64,000 nucleotides of DNA from Sphingopyxis sp. JAI128 (GTDB lineage Bacteria > Pseudomonadota > Alphaproteobacteria > Sphingomonadales > Sphingomonadaceae). Under the pieces are notes generated by a model. The model ran no database searches. It was given only the letters and a program-made list of their open reading frames with translations, and had not been told where the DNA came from. This document shows positions 53,046 through 61,613 of this stretch, in pieces; position 1 is the stretch's first letter; the number at the start of each line of letters is the position of its first letter. The position numbers and the translations under genes are program-made. The stretch covers positions 62,001-126,000 of the forward strand of contig NZ_JACHDA010000009.1 in the NCBI RefSeq assembly GCF_014207235.1. Reading direction: 5' to 3'.

Positions 53046-54578
53046 ATGCACCCCTCAGTCCACGCGCGTAGCAATCCTGACAAAGCCGCGATCATTGTCG
53101 CCGAGACCGGCGAGACGATCAGCTATGGCGAACTCGACGCGGCGTCGAACCGCGCCGCGCAGCTCTTCCGCTCGCACGGGCTGGGCCATGAGGATGTCGT
53201 CGCCTTCATGCTCGACAACACGCCGCATTATTATGGCCTGACCTGGGGCGCACAGCGCGCGGGGCTCCGCTATGTCTGCATTTCGTCGCGACTGACGCAG
53301 GACGAGACCGACTATATCCTCGACAATTCGGGCGCGAAAATCCTTGTCGTTTCGGCGAGCCTTGCCGCCGCGGCGCAGCAGTTGACCACAGGGATCAAAC
53401 GATTCGTCATGGGCGGCGAAATTCCGGGCTACGCAAGCTGGGAGGATGCCGTTGCCGCCATGCCCGCGACGCCCGCCGCCGACGAGCGCGCCGGGGTCGA
53501 TATGCTCTATTCGTCGGGGACCACGGGGCGTCCCAAGGGCGTGCGCGTGCCGCTGCCCGAAGATCCCGCGATCGATGCGGCGAACAGTCTCGTCATGCTT
53601 GCGTCCGCCGTCTTTCAGATCGATTCGGACAGCATCTACCTGTCGCCCGCGCCGCTCTATCACGCGGCGCCGCTGCGCTGGTCGATGACGATTCACCGGT
53701 TGGGCGGCACGGTCGTGCTGATGAAGAAGTTCGACCCCGAAGCGGCGCTGGCGCATATCGAGAAATATCGCGTGAATTCGAGCCAGTGGGTGCCGACGCA
53801 TTTCGTGCGGATGCTCAAGCTGCCCGATGAGGTCCGCATCCGCTACGACACCTCGTCGCTGAAGGTCGCGATCCACGCGGCGGCGCCGTGCCCGGTGCCG
53901 GTGAAGCAGGCGATGATCGACTGGTGGGGACCGGTGCTCTTTGAATATTATGCCGGGTCCGAAGGCAATGGCATGACCTTCATCTCCAGCACCGACTGGC
54001 TGACGCACCGGGGCAGCGTCGGGCGTCCGATCCTTGGCACCGTGCATATCATGGGCGAGGACAATGAGACCGAGCTTGGCGCAGGTGAGGAAGGCACGGT
54101 TTTCTTCGAGAGCGAGAATGTTTTCGAATATCACGGCGATGACGAAAAGACAGCGTCGAGCCGCAATTCAAAGGGTTGGTCGACGCTCGGCGATGTCGGC
54201 AAGCTGGACGCCGAAGGCTTTCTCTACCTGACCGACCGCAAGAGCTTCATGATCATTTCGGGCGGGGTGAACATCTATCCGCAGGAAATCGAAAATCATC
54301 TCGTCACTCATCCCAAGGTCGCCGACGTCGCGGTGGTCGGCGGTCCGCATGAGGAGATGGGCGAGGAGGTTATCGCGGTGATCCAGCCCGCCGACATGGC
54401 CGAGGCAGGCGAGGCGTTGCGTGACGAACTCATCGCCTTTGCGCGCGAGAAGCTGTCGGGGGTGAAGATCCCGCGCCGGATCGACTTCCTCGAAGCGCTG
54501 CCGCGCCACGACACGGGCAAGCTCTACAAGCGGCTGCTGCGCGACCAATATTGGGAGAAAGCGAAGGCGGAGGCCTGA
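53046..54578 (+). CDS. Acyl-CoA synthetase (ANL family)
   Basis: A 510-residue AMP-forming ligase. Marks: MLYSSGTTGRPKGVRVPL (AMP loop), EYYAGSEGNGMTFIS, GWSTLGDVGKLDAEGFLYLT, DRKSFMIISGGVNIYPQEIE, and the C-terminal Lys in RHDTGKLYKRLLRD. It is close to the medium-chain/FadD3-like branch, so the substrate may be an unusual acid such as an aromatic or steroid side chain. It heads an operon with the isomerase-like and crotonase genes. Confidence 0.9.
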   Translation: MHPSVHARSNPDKAAIIVAETGETISYGELDAASNRAAQLFRSHGLGHEDVVAFMLDNTPHYYGLTWGAQRAGLRYVCISSRLTQDETDYILDNSGAKILVVSASLAAAAQQLTTGIKRFVMGGEIPGYASWEDAVAAMPATPAADERAGVDMLYSSGTTGRPKGVRVPLPEDPAIDAANSLVMLASAVFQIDSDSIYLSPAPLYHAAPLRWSMTIHRLGGTVVLMKKFDPEAALAHIEKYRVNSSQWVPTHFVRMLKLPDEVRIRYDTSSLKVAIHAAAPCPVPVKQAMIDWWGPVLFEYYAGSEGNGMTFISSTDWLTHRGSVGRPILGTVHIMGEDNETELGAGEEGTVFFESENVFEYHGDDEKTASSRNSKGWSTLGDVGKLDAEGFLYLTDRKSFMIISGGVNIYPQEIENHLVTHPKVADVAVVGGPHEEMGEEVIAVIQPADMAEAGEALRDELIAFAREKLSGVKIPRRIDFLEALPRHDTGKLYKRLLRDQYWEKAKAEA

Positions 54579-54580
54579 GT

Positions 54581-55189
54581 ATGGCCGCGCGCGTCGAATT
54601 TTTCTTCGACCTCTCTTCGCCCTGGACGTGTCTCGCGTTCCACAATCTGCCGGCTGTGCTCGATCAGACGGGTGCGACCGCGATCTACCGGCCGATCCTT
54701 GTCGGCGGGGTGTTCAACGCGGTGAACCCGGCCGTCTATGCGGCGCGCGAGCAGGCCGATAACCGGCGGCTCCAGCATAGCTGGAAGATTTTGAAGGACT
54801 GGGCGCGGCTCGCGGAGGTTCCGATGAATTTCCCGTCGAAGTGGCATCCCGCGAAAAGCATCGCCGCGATGCGTTTCTGCTGTGCGCTCGAAGGGGATCA
54901 GGCCGCGCTCGTACGGTTCGCGCGCGGCGCTTTTGCGAGCTATTTCGACCGGCAGGAGAATCTCGACGATCCCGCCGTGCTCGCCGCGGTCGCCGATGCC
55001 GAGGGCCTCGACGGCGCCGCGCTCGTCGCCGCCGCCGCCAGCGACTCGGTCAAGGCGCGGCTGCGCGCGAATACCGATGAAGTCATCGCGCGCGGCGGCT
55101 ATGGGTCGCCGACGATCTTCGTCGATCGCGACGATATGTATTTCGGCAACGACCAGCTTCCGCTCGTCGAAGCCGCCTTGAAGCGCTGA
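54581..55189 (+). CDS. 2-hydroxychromene-2-carboxylate isomerase-like DsbA-fold protein
   Basis: A 202-residue kappa-class GST/DsbA fold. EFFFDLSSPWTCLAFHNLPA at the start and GGYGSPTIFVDRDDMYFGND at the end are family marks; the catalytic Ser of the SPW/SPY position is kept and no redox Cys pair is present, so it is an isomerase rather than a disulfide enzyme. It lies two bases after the acyl-CoA synthetase stop. Aromatic breakdown is the usual setting, but the substrate is unknown. Confidence 0.87.
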   Translation: MAARVEFFFDLSSPWTCLAFHNLPAVLDQTGATAIYRPILVGGVFNAVNPAVYAAREQADNRRLQHSWKILKDWARLAEVPMNFPSKWHPAKSIAAMRFCCALEGDQAALVRFARGAFASYFDRQENLDDPAVLAAVADAEGLDGAALVAAAASDSVKARLRANTDEVIARGGYGSPTIFVDRDDMYFGNDQLPLVEAALKR

Positions 55190-55202
55190 AAGGGACGCTC
55201 CC

Positions 55203-56006
55203 GTGAAAGACCGCATTTCGATTACCATGCTGGAAGGCGGCATTGCCGACGTCCGGCTGATCCGCTCCGACAAGATGAACGCGCTCGACCCGGCGATGTG
55301 GGAAGCGCTCGCCGAGGCGGTCGACCGGCTCAAGGCGACCGCGGGCCTGCGCGTCGTCGTGCTGTCGGGCGAGGGGCGCGCTTTCTGTGCCGGGCTCGAC
55401 CTCTCCAGCCTCTCGGGCGATCGCGACCCGGGCGCGAGCAGCGCGGGCGGCAGCTTGGCCGAGCGCACGAAGGGCATCGCAAACAATGCCCAATATGCTG
55501 CATGGGGCTGGCGCGAACTGCCGGTGCCAGTGATCGCTGCGGTGCACGGCGTCGCGTTCGGGGCGGGGAGCCAGATCATGGCCGCGGCCGACATCCGCAT
55601 CGTCCACCCCGACACGCGCATCGCGATCATGGAGATGCGCTGGGGCCTCGTCCCCGACGTTGCGGGCATGGCGCTGTGGCGCACGCAGGTCGCCGACGAT
55701 GTGCTGCGCGAGTTGATCTATACCAACCGCGAATTCAACGGTTCGGAGGCGAAGCTGCTCGGCTTCGCAACGCATGTTTCCGACGACCCGCTGGCGAAGG
55801 CGATGGAACTGGCCGCGGTGATTGCCGACAAGAATCCGCACGCGATCCGCGGGGCGAAGCGGCTGTGCAATATGCTGGCCGACGCGAGCGATGCCGAAAT
55901 ATTGCAGGCCGAGAGCGACGAGCAGGTGAAGGTCATCCGCACGCCCAACCAGATGGAGGCGGTGATGGCGGGAATGCAGAAGCGCAAGCCGAATTTCGTC
56001 GACTAG
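55203..56006 (+). CDS. Enoyl-CoA hydratase/isomerase (crotonase) family
   Basis: A 267-residue crotonase starting at GTG 55203. Oxyanion-hole segments AFCAGLDLSSLSG and HGVAFGAGSQIMAAADIRIV are visible; Glu in MEMRWGLVPD may be catalytic. It follows the isomerase-like gene by 13 bases and probably works on the CoA ester made by the first gene. The stop overlaps that of the convergent ATP12 gene. Confidence 0.9.
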   Translation: MKDRISITMLEGGIADVRLIRSDKMNALDPAMWEALAEAVDRLKATAGLRVVVLSGEGRAFCAGLDLSSLSGDRDPGASSAGGSLAERTKGIANNAQYAAWGWRELPVPVIAAVHGVAFGAGSQIMAAADIRIVHPDTRIAIMEMRWGLVPDVAGMALWRTQVADDVLRELIYTNREFNGSEAKLLGFATHVSDDPLAKAMELAAVIADKNPHAIRGAKRLCNMLADASDAEILQAESDEQVKVIRTPNQMEAVMAGMQKRKPNFVD

Positions 56007-56692
56007 AGCAGGGTCAGGAATCGCGCCGCATTGTCCCAGTCGCGCTTGTTCGCCGCGCGCGCCTTTTGCGCTTCGCTGTCGGCGCCCCAGCGGCGTTCCT
56101 GATAAAGATCGTCGAGGCTGACCGCCTGCCACACGGTGTCGGCGTCATAGGCTTCGGCGAGCAGCGCGAGGCCGGCGACGAGCGAGCCGCCGATGGTCGT
56201 CAGCGGCGTCAGCGCGGTGATGCGCCATTGGTCCTGCGCGAACACCGCATCCTGCAGCGCCGCGACGGTCGCCTGGGGCTGGTCGACTGGCAGCACGCCC
56301 TGCGTCAGTGTAAATTCGATGGCGTACCGTGCTTCGGCCCAGGCAAGCAGGGGGTTCCATGCCGCCGCCTGTTCGGCCTGCAACGCCGCATCGCGGGCGT
56401 CGCGGTAGCAGAAGAGGTCGCCCGCGGCATAGGCCGCGACCGGCGCGGCAAAGGCGGCGAGGTCGCGCGCGGCGAGGTCGATCGCCGCGTTGGCGAGCCC
56501 GGTCATCGGCATCGCGCCGGGATCGATCGTTTCGCCGACGTCGCGCCATTCGGCGGCAATCGCCTCGGCCAGCGCAATGCTGCCGACCGCCAGCGGCGCG
56601 CGCTGCGGCGTGCGCACCGGCCGGCCGTCGAGCGCAATCCCCCAGCCGCCGTCATCCCGGGCGACGGCGACCTCTTTCCAGAAGCGCTTCAC
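56003..56692 (-). CDS. ATP12 family F1-ATPase assembly chaperone
   Basis: A 229-residue protein, MKRFWKEVAVARDDGGWGIA onward, with ALDGRPVRTPQRAPLAVGS, WRDVGETIDPGAMPMTGLAN and AGDLFCYRDARDAAL, all typical of the alphaproteobacterial/mitochondrial ATP12 family, which binds the alpha subunit before assembly. It is the last gene of a coupled minus-strand operon. Confidence 0.93.
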   Translation of the reverse strand: MKRFWKEVAVARDDGGWGIALDGRPVRTPQRAPLAVGSIALAEAIAAEWRDVGETIDPGAMPMTGLANAAIDLAARDLAAFAAPVAAYAAGDLFCYRDARDAALQAEQAAAWNPLLAWAEARYAIEFTLTQGVLPVDQPQATVAALQDAVFAQDQWRITALTPLTTIGGSLVAGLALLAEAYDADTVWQAVSLDDLYQERRWGADSEAQKARAANKRDWDNAARFLTLL

Positions 56693-56925
56693 AGATCTTT
56701 GGGCGAGCGCCAGCGGCGCGCGAGAAGCAAAGGCATCACCGCGAAATCGAATGCGCCGACCAGCACGATCGCCGTGCCGATCCAGCGATCGGTCGGCTGG
56801 CCCGCCAGGGCAAAACCGCCGCTGATCAGGATGAACCCGATCGCGACGAAAGCCGCGCCCATCAGGCGCATCAGGTTGAGCGCAAAAAAGCGTTTCCTGG
56901 CGAGCGCATCATCGATTTGGTTCAT
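56689..56925 (-). CDS. Hypothetical membrane protein (78 aa)
   Basis: Two hydrophobic segments (residues about 15-42 and 47-67) flanked by charged ends. It overlaps both neighbours by four bases (paiB before, ATP12 after), so it is surely translated with them. No known family; possibly linked to ATP synthase assembly because of its neighbour. Confidence 0.75.
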   Translation of the reverse strand: MNQIDDALARKRFFALNLMRLMGAAFVAIGFILISGGFALAGQPTDRWIGTAIVLVGAFDFAVMPLLLARRWRSPKDL

Positions 56926-57542
56926 GCGCCTTCCCTATCGCTGCCGAGGTGGCGCATCAACTGCGCGAGCGCGCCATGGCCGGTCGCCTCCAAGCCCGCG
57001 ACGACCCTGTCACGTTCATCGGCGGACTTGTTCTGCGACAGCTTGATCGTCGGGCGCCAGGCGGCGATCCGCATTTCGAAGCCGACTATGGCGCCGGTCA
57101 TCTTGCCGAACAGCGCGGGGTTCATCTTGTCGCGCGTCCATGGCGGGTCGGCGCCCACGCGCGTTTCATGCCGGGCGGACAATGTGTGGAGCTGCGCAAC
57201 CAGTTCGGTGTCGTCCAGTCTGCGCGCTACGCCTTCCATTTCGACCGCGACATAATTCCATGTCGGCACCTGGTCGGCGTCGGCGTACCAGCTCGCGCTG
57301 ACATAGGCGTCGGGGCCCTGCACGACGGCGAGCGCGGTTGCGCCATCGAGGTGGCGGGTGAGCGCATTGCCGCGTGCGAGGTGGAATTGCAGCGCCCGCC
57401 CGTCGTCGCTCAGCACCACCGGCGCATGCGCGACGCGCGGTCCGTCGGGGGTCGCTGCAAAGATCGCGGCAAAGCCGATTTCGCGCACCAGCAGTTCGGC
57501 GAGGTCGCCCTGCTTTGGCCGAAAGGCGCTGTTCGGGTGCAT
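56922..57542 (-). CDS. PaiB-type FMN-binding protein
   Basis: A 206-residue split-barrel flavin-binding protein. HPNSAFRPKQGDLAELLVRE at the start, YVSASWYADADQVPTWNYVA and SQNKSADERDRVVAGLEATG near the end match the PaiB family. PaiB in Bacillus affects protease and sporulation genes, but in proteobacteria the role is open; a small-molecule oxidoreductase is possible. Start overlaps the rluA stop by one base. Confidence 0.88.
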   Translation of the reverse strand: MHPNSAFRPKQGDLAELLVREIGFAAIFAATPDGPRVAHAPVVLSDDGRALQFHLARGNALTRHLDGATALAVVQGPDAYVSASWYADADQVPTWNYVAVEMEGVARRLDDTELVAQLHTLSARHETRVGADPPWTRDKMNPALFGKMTGAIVGFEMRIAAWRPTIKLSQNKSADERDRVVAGLEATGHGALAQLMRHLGSDREGA

Positions 57543-58738
57543 CAGCGCGGCCGAGCGGGGCGGGGTTGCGGTTTCTTGGTGCCGGGCTTGCGGTTCGCGG
57601 GTTTGCCGCTCTTCGCCTTCGGTTTGCCGACATGGTCGGTGGGCTTGCTCGTCGCGGTGCGGCCGCGTCGTTCGCCCCGCCTCGCCTTGCGGATCGCCTT
57701 GCTATGCGCCTTTGCCGCGGCTTTCTCGGCGGCCTTGGGCGAGGGGCCCTTGGCAAGATCGTCGACGCCGACCTCGCCGAGCAGCGGGTCGAAGCCGAGC
57801 GCATCGAGGCTCGCGGCGAAATGCTCGGGCACCTCGGCGCTGATGTCGATCGCGCCGCCGTCGGGGTGGTCGATGCGCAGGCGGCGGCTGTGCAAGTGCA
57901 TCTTGCGGCTGATCGTCCCGGTCAGGAAGGCACTCTTGCCGCCATATTTGCCGTCGCCGACGATCGGATGTCCGATCGCAGCCATATGGACGCGCAACTG
58001 GTGCGTGCGTCCGGTCAGCGGTTGCAGTTCGACCCACGCGGCGCTGTTGCCTGCGCGCTCGATGACGCGGTAGCGCGTCTTCGACGCGAGGCCGCTGTCA
58101 TGGACATGCATCTTCTCGCCGCCCGACCCCGGTTGCTTGGCGAGCGGCAGGTCGATTTCGCCTTGCGCGATATCGGGCACGCCGACGACGATCGCCCAAT
58201 AGGTCTTGCGCGCGCTGCGGTTCGAAAAGCTCTTCGCGAAATAGGCCGCGGCGCGCGGGGTGCGCGCGATCAGCAACGCTCCCGACGTATCCTTGTCGAG
58301 CCGATGGACGAGCTTGGGGCGTGTCGGCCCGTCGAACTTCAGCGCGTCGAGCAAGCCGTCGACGTGGCTCTCGGTCTTGGTGCCGCCTTGCGTCGCGAGT
58401 CCCGGCAGCTTGTTGAGCACGATCGCGCTCGCGTCGCGGTGGATCATCATCCCGGTCGCAAGTTCGATGTCGGCGTCGGTCAGCGGTCGCCCCTTTCGCG
58501 CTGGTCGCGCTTCGGCCTCGACCGGCGGGATCGGCATGACCAGCTTTTGCCCGGCCGCGATCCGGTCGGACACGTCGGCCTTCTTGCCGTCGAGCGTGAG
58601 TTGCCCCGAGCGCGCCCAACGCGCGAGCAGCGCGTGCGGCGTACCCTCGCGGTGGCGCTTGAACCAGCGGTCGAGGCGGATGCCGTCATCCTCCTCGGCG
58701 ATCGTCGCGCCGTCGAGCCTGGTCTTCGGCTCGCTCAT
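57542..58738 (-). CDS. RluA family pseudouridine synthase
   Basis: Converts uridine to pseudouridine in rRNA or tRNA. 398 residues from ATG 58738: an S4-like N-terminal part (GIRLDRWFKRHREGTPHALL), then the catalytic domain with the Asp in LVHRLDKDTSGALLIA and LQPLTGRTHQLRVHMAAIGH. The last 80 residues are a very basic Lys/Ala/Pro tail, probably for RNA binding. RluC/RluD type cannot be fixed by eye. It overlaps crcB by four bases. Confidence 0.92.
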   Translation of the reverse strand: MSEPKTRLDGATIAEEDDGIRLDRWFKRHREGTPHALLARWARSGQLTLDGKKADVSDRIAAGQKLVMPIPPVEAEARPARKGRPLTDADIELATGMMIHRDASAIVLNKLPGLATQGGTKTESHVDGLLDALKFDGPTRPKLVHRLDKDTSGALLIARTPRAAAYFAKSFSNRSARKTYWAIVVGVPDIAQGEIDLPLAKQPGSGGEKMHVHDSGLASKTRYRVIERAGNSAAWVELQPLTGRTHQLRVHMAAIGHPIVGDGKYGGKSAFLTGTISRKMHLHSRRLRIDHPDGGAIDISAEVPEHFAASLDALGFDPLLGEVGVDDLAKGPSPKAAEKAAAKAHSKAIRKARRGERRGRTATSKPTDHVGKPKAKSGKPANRKPGTKKPQPRPARPR

Positions 58739-59115
58739 GCCGGCACCTGCCGTATGACGAACAGGCCGAGCCCGCAGGCGGCGATCGCGCCGATCACCGA
58801 TGCGAGGACATAGGCGGCCGCCTGAGCATTTTGACCGCGTTCGAAAAGCATCCAGAATTCCATGCTGAAAGAGGAAAAGGTAGTGAAGCCGCCGAGGATT
58901 CCGACACCGATAAACAGGCGCGCAGTCTCGCCCCCATCGCTGCTCCGCGCAAGTGCGCCGATCAACAGCCCCATCAGGAGACCGCCGGCGATATTGATCG
59001 ACAGCGTCCACCACGGGAAGCCGGGGCCGAGCCGCGCAAGCATCGCCTGGCCAACCAGATGGCGGGCGCCGGCGCCGATCGCGCCGCCGATCATGACGGG
59101 AAACAGGCTGTTCAT
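58735..59115 (-). CDS. crcB: Fluoride channel CrcB
   Basis: Exports fluoride. ATG 59115 gives 126 residues, MNSLFPVMIGGAIGAGARHL onward, the normal size, with four hydrophobic segments and the family motifs GGAIGAGARH, INIAGGLLMGLL and GGFTTFSSFSME. No fluoride riboswitch is apparent in the 65-base gap upstream. It heads the coupled crcB-rluA-paiB-membrane protein-ATP12 operon. Confidence 0.94.
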   Translation of the reverse strand: MNSLFPVMIGGAIGAGARHLVGQAMLARLGPGFPWWTLSINIAGGLLMGLLIGALARSSDGGETARLFIGVGILGGFTTFSSFSMEFWMLFERGQNAQAAAYVLASVIGAIAACGLGLFVIRQVPA

Positions 59116-59180
59116 ATGGCTCGCCCTAGCCGGAAACTGCGGCGAGGCATAGCGGGTGCGTCGCTGGGGGCGGCCTGACG

Positions 59181-59762
59181 CTAAGCGTCGGGCCAAGTCA
59201 GCGCGGTAGCCGGCCGTTCATGCGCCGCGCGCCAGTCGGCGGGCCGCACAAAATCGCCTTGCCAGATCCCGCGCCGCTTCGCCCGAGCCTCGGCCTCTTC
59301 GATCCTGTAGGCATCGCCGGTCGCGACCGCGCCGCCGAGCCGCACCATCTCGGCCCCGATGTCGATGCCGCCGGGCAGGGGGCGGGTGCGGCAGGCGGCA
59401 AGCGTGCGGTCGTACCGATCCTTTGCGGCGATTTCGCAGGTGAGGGGACCGTCGCCCGCAATCTTTACCAGCATCGCGCGCGCCTCGCGGCCGCACGGCC
59501 AGCGAGTCGCATCGGCGCGCCCGCAATCCTGCAGATATTCGGCAGCGTCGATATCTGTCAGGCGGATGGTCAGCGTGGCGCCATCGTGCCGCACGGTCAG
59601 GCTGTCGCCATCGATGATGTGGACGAGCGGGAGGGTCGCAACGGGCGCGGGGAACCACGACCATGCGGCCAGCGCGAAAACCGCGAGCACCAACAGTGCG
59701 GCCAGCGATCGCAAGCGCCGGCGCCAACGCATGCGGCTGAGGGGAGACGGGCAGCGGATCAT
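59181..59762 (-). CDS. Exported thermonuclease (SNase-like) family protein
   Basis: A 193-residue protein from ATG 59762 with a basic start and a membrane/signal segment (SLAALLVLAVFALAAWSW). The staphylococcal-nuclease fold follows: HIIDGDSLTVRHDG, IRLTDIDAAEYLQDC, CEIAAKDRYDRTLAACR and RRGIWQGDFVRPADWR. Arg and Glu residues at active-site places (RLTDIDAAE; DRYDRTLA) are present, so nuclease activity is plausible. A longer N-terminus is open but poorly supported. Confidence 0.85.
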   Translation of the reverse strand: MIRCPSPLSRMRWRRRLRSLAALLVLAVFALAAWSWFPAPVATLPLVHIIDGDSLTVRHDGATLTIRLTDIDAAEYLQDCGRADATRWPCGREARAMLVKIAGDGPLTCEIAAKDRYDRTLAACRTRPLPGGIDIGAEMVRLGGAVATGDAYRIEEAEARAKRRGIWQGDFVRPADWRAAHERPATALTWPDA

Positions 59763-59975
59763 GGCCCCCGAGTGCGCGAGGAGCCGCCGGATTGGCAAGC
59801 CCGAATAAAAAGTTGACGAAGAGAACAAACCATGTCCAAAATGGATCATATCGGCCCGGCCCGCATGCTGCCGACCCGGACAGGTCATGTGCTTGGGTCC
59901 GGATTGGCGGCAAAGAGGAGCGAACAAAAAGTGAATGGTGCCGGAATGACGACATAGTTACGCCAAGGTGGAGCG

Positions 59976-59999
59976 ATGGAAACGGGGGACTCGGCATGA
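59976..59999 (+). promoter_or_regulatory. Seven-codon leader ORF before the winged-helix gene
   Basis: ATG 59976 with the strong ribosome site AAGGTGGAG encodes METGDSA and stops at TGA 59997-59999, overlapping the ATG of the winged-helix gene (59996). The main gene has a weaker site of its own, so its translation may depend on ribosomes that finish the leader peptide. Confidence 0.4.
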
Positions 60000-61042
60000 T
60001 GGACCAGAAGGTGCAAATCGACTTTGATGGGATGACGGTCCCCGAAGGCGGTTTTTATTCGGGCGAAGTGTGGGCCGGCCCCCGAAGGGGCGATCAAATC
60101 CCGGGAGCCGTCGCGTCGCCGCTACTGGTGGTCGGCAGCCGGTCCGACTTGCCGGATATGGCTCTCCTCCCTGACATACGCGTCGCGGCGACGCTCGCGG
60201 CGTCGGATGCGGGGGGGCATATCCGGCAGTCCGATACGCTCGACATCATATGGCTGGCGGCGGCAGACACGATCGAGACCGACCTGCTGGCCGATATCTG
60301 CGCGGCAGTGGATGAGCGGGGTTGCAACCTGATTTGCGAAACCTCGATGGCGGGTCTCGACAGGGTTGTCGCAGCGATTCCTGCGACGTTTTCGGCGCAA
60401 TTGCTGGTCGATGCCGACCCGGCGGACAAGCTCGTCGCGCTGGCGGCCGCACGGCGGACGCGGCATGCGCTGCTCCACGATATCGCGCGCGACGATGCGA
60501 TGGAGCGGATCGACCGGCTGCAGGAGGAGGTCTCGCGCATTTCGCGCCTGCTCGGCGATATTGCGGGGCAGCGGGGCGGGCTTCCTGGCGCCCCCGCCGA
60601 TTATGCGCCGCGCGTCGACGATCTGGCCGGTCACGCGGGGCAGGTGCGGGCCCCCGCGCGCGATTTTGCAGCGATGCCGCGCAGCTTCTTTCCCGAAGAA
60701 CGTACGCTCGATCGGCAGCGAGCCAAAGCGGTGCGCCGGATGCTGCGCCAACGGCGGATGCGCGAGCAATATTTTCCGGCCGATCTGTTTGCCGACCCGG
60801 CGTGGGATATGTTGCTCGACCTCTATGCGGCGCGGCTCGAGCGCCAGCCGGTGTCGGTGTCGAGCCTTTGCATCGCGGCAGCGGTTCCCGCGACGACGGC
60901 GTTGCGCTGGATCAAGACGATGACCGACGCAGGACTGTTTCTGCGCGAAGCCGATCCGCACGACGGGCGCCGCATCTTTATCGCGCTGGCCGAGGGCGCA
61001 TATGATGCGCTGGCCCGCTATTTCGAAGCGCTCGAAGAATAG
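59996..61042 (+). CDS. Winged-helix regulator with N-terminal receiver-like domain
   Basis: A 348-residue protein starting MMDQKVQIDFDGMTVPEGGF. Residues about 40-165 have alternating strands and helices (LLVVGSRSDLPDMALLPDIR; LDIIWLAAADTIETDLLADI) like a degenerate receiver or P-loop-less Rossmann domain without clear phosphate-acceptor residues. A coiled coil (AMERIDRLQEEVSRISRLLG) leads to a winged helix, nearly identical to the gene at 15597-16184 (90 of 96 residues from RQRAK on). An intact tRNA-Val follows after 52 bases. Family probably sphingomonad-specific; target genes unknown. Confidence 0.82.
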   Translation: MMDQKVQIDFDGMTVPEGGFYSGEVWAGPRRGDQIPGAVASPLLVVGSRSDLPDMALLPDIRVAATLAASDAGGHIRQSDTLDIIWLAAADTIETDLLADICAAVDERGCNLICETSMAGLDRVVAAIPATFSAQLLVDADPADKLVALAAARRTRHALLHDIARDDAMERIDRLQEEVSRISRLLGDIAGQRGGLPGAPADYAPRVDDLAGHAGQVRAPARDFAAMPRSFFPEERTLDRQRAKAVRRMLRQRRMREQYFPADLFADPAWDMLLDLYAARLERQPVSVSSLCIAAAVPATTALRWIKTMTDAGLFLREADPHDGRRIFIALAEGAYDALARYFEALEE

Positions 61043-61094
61043 GGTTGCGCTTGCCAGCAACGCCGGCTTGTGGCAGGGGCGCACCTCCCTTCGG

Positions 61095-61170
61095 GGGCGC
61101 TTAGCTCAGTTGGTAGAGCATCTCGTTTACACCGAGAGGGTCGGCGGTTCGAGCCCGTCAGCGCCCACCA
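61095..61170 (+). tRNA. tRNA-Val (anticodon UAC)
   Basis: A 76-base cloverleaf with encoded CCA. Acceptor arms GGGCGCT and AGCGCCC pair fully, the anticodon stem TCTCG/CGAGA holds the loop TTTACAC with anticodon TAC at 61128-61130, and GGTTCGAGCC is the T arm. Bases 61115-61146 recur at 12925-12956. Confidence 0.97.
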
Positions 61171-61265
61171 TCCTCCCGCTCCCTTCGATCGCGCGTCCGT
61201 GCAAGCAGACGCTCACGGCGCGAAACGGGCGCGTCCCATCCTAAAGGCTCTGTCGGAGCGGCGCG

Positions 61266-61541
61266 TCAGGAGATTGCGGGACGCGCGGATTGCCGCGCGC
61301 GCCAGACGCTCCACAGCGTGAACAGCCCCATCCCGGCCCAGACGATGTTGAGCACAGCGGAGGGGAGCGCGCCGTTATAGCCCGAATTGACGATGAAGCC
61401 GCCGGCGCCGGTCACATTCATCCACTGATAGAGATAGCCGCGTGGTTCGAGCTTGCCGAGCGACAGCAGGATATAGGCGGCAAGAATGATCGCGGCCGCG
61501 GTCCAGCCGATCACCTCGATGACGATGATCTCCGCGTTCAT
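61266..61541 (-). CDS. Small membrane protein, CBU_0592-like
   Basis: 91 residues from ATG 61541 (GGAGAAGGG before it) with three hydrophobic segments: VIEVIGWTAAAIILAAYILL, MNVTGAGGFIVNSGYNGAL and AVLNIVWAGMGLFTLWSVW. The pattern matches the CBU_0592 family of bacterial membrane proteins, whose function is unknown. It lies 72 bases after the aconitase gene, beyond a strong terminator, so it is expressed on its own. Confidence 0.8.
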   Translation of the reverse strand: MNAEIIVIEVIGWTAAAIILAAYILLSLGKLEPRGYLYQWMNVTGAGGFIVNSGYNGALPSAVLNIVWAGMGLFTLWSVWRARQSARPAIS

Positions 61542-61561
61542 GCGGCCCTTCTCCAAATGAA

Positions 61562-61591
61562 AACGCCCGCCCCGATCGGGGGCGGGCGCTC
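61562..61591 (-). terminator. Rho-independent terminator of acnA
   Basis: Read on the minus strand, a GC-only stem (CGCCCGCCCC with GGGGCGGGCG, about 10-11 bp around GATC) is followed by TTTTCATTT. It lies about 25 bases after the acnA stop codon. This is the clearest intrinsic terminator in the window. Confidence 0.8.
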
Positions 61592-61613
61592 ATAGCATCA
61601 GTTATGCGCGACG

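Noticed and set aside
59116..59180. Fluoride riboswitch before crcB
   Set aside because: The leader is about 65 bases and I see no sequence matching the crcB RNA motif.
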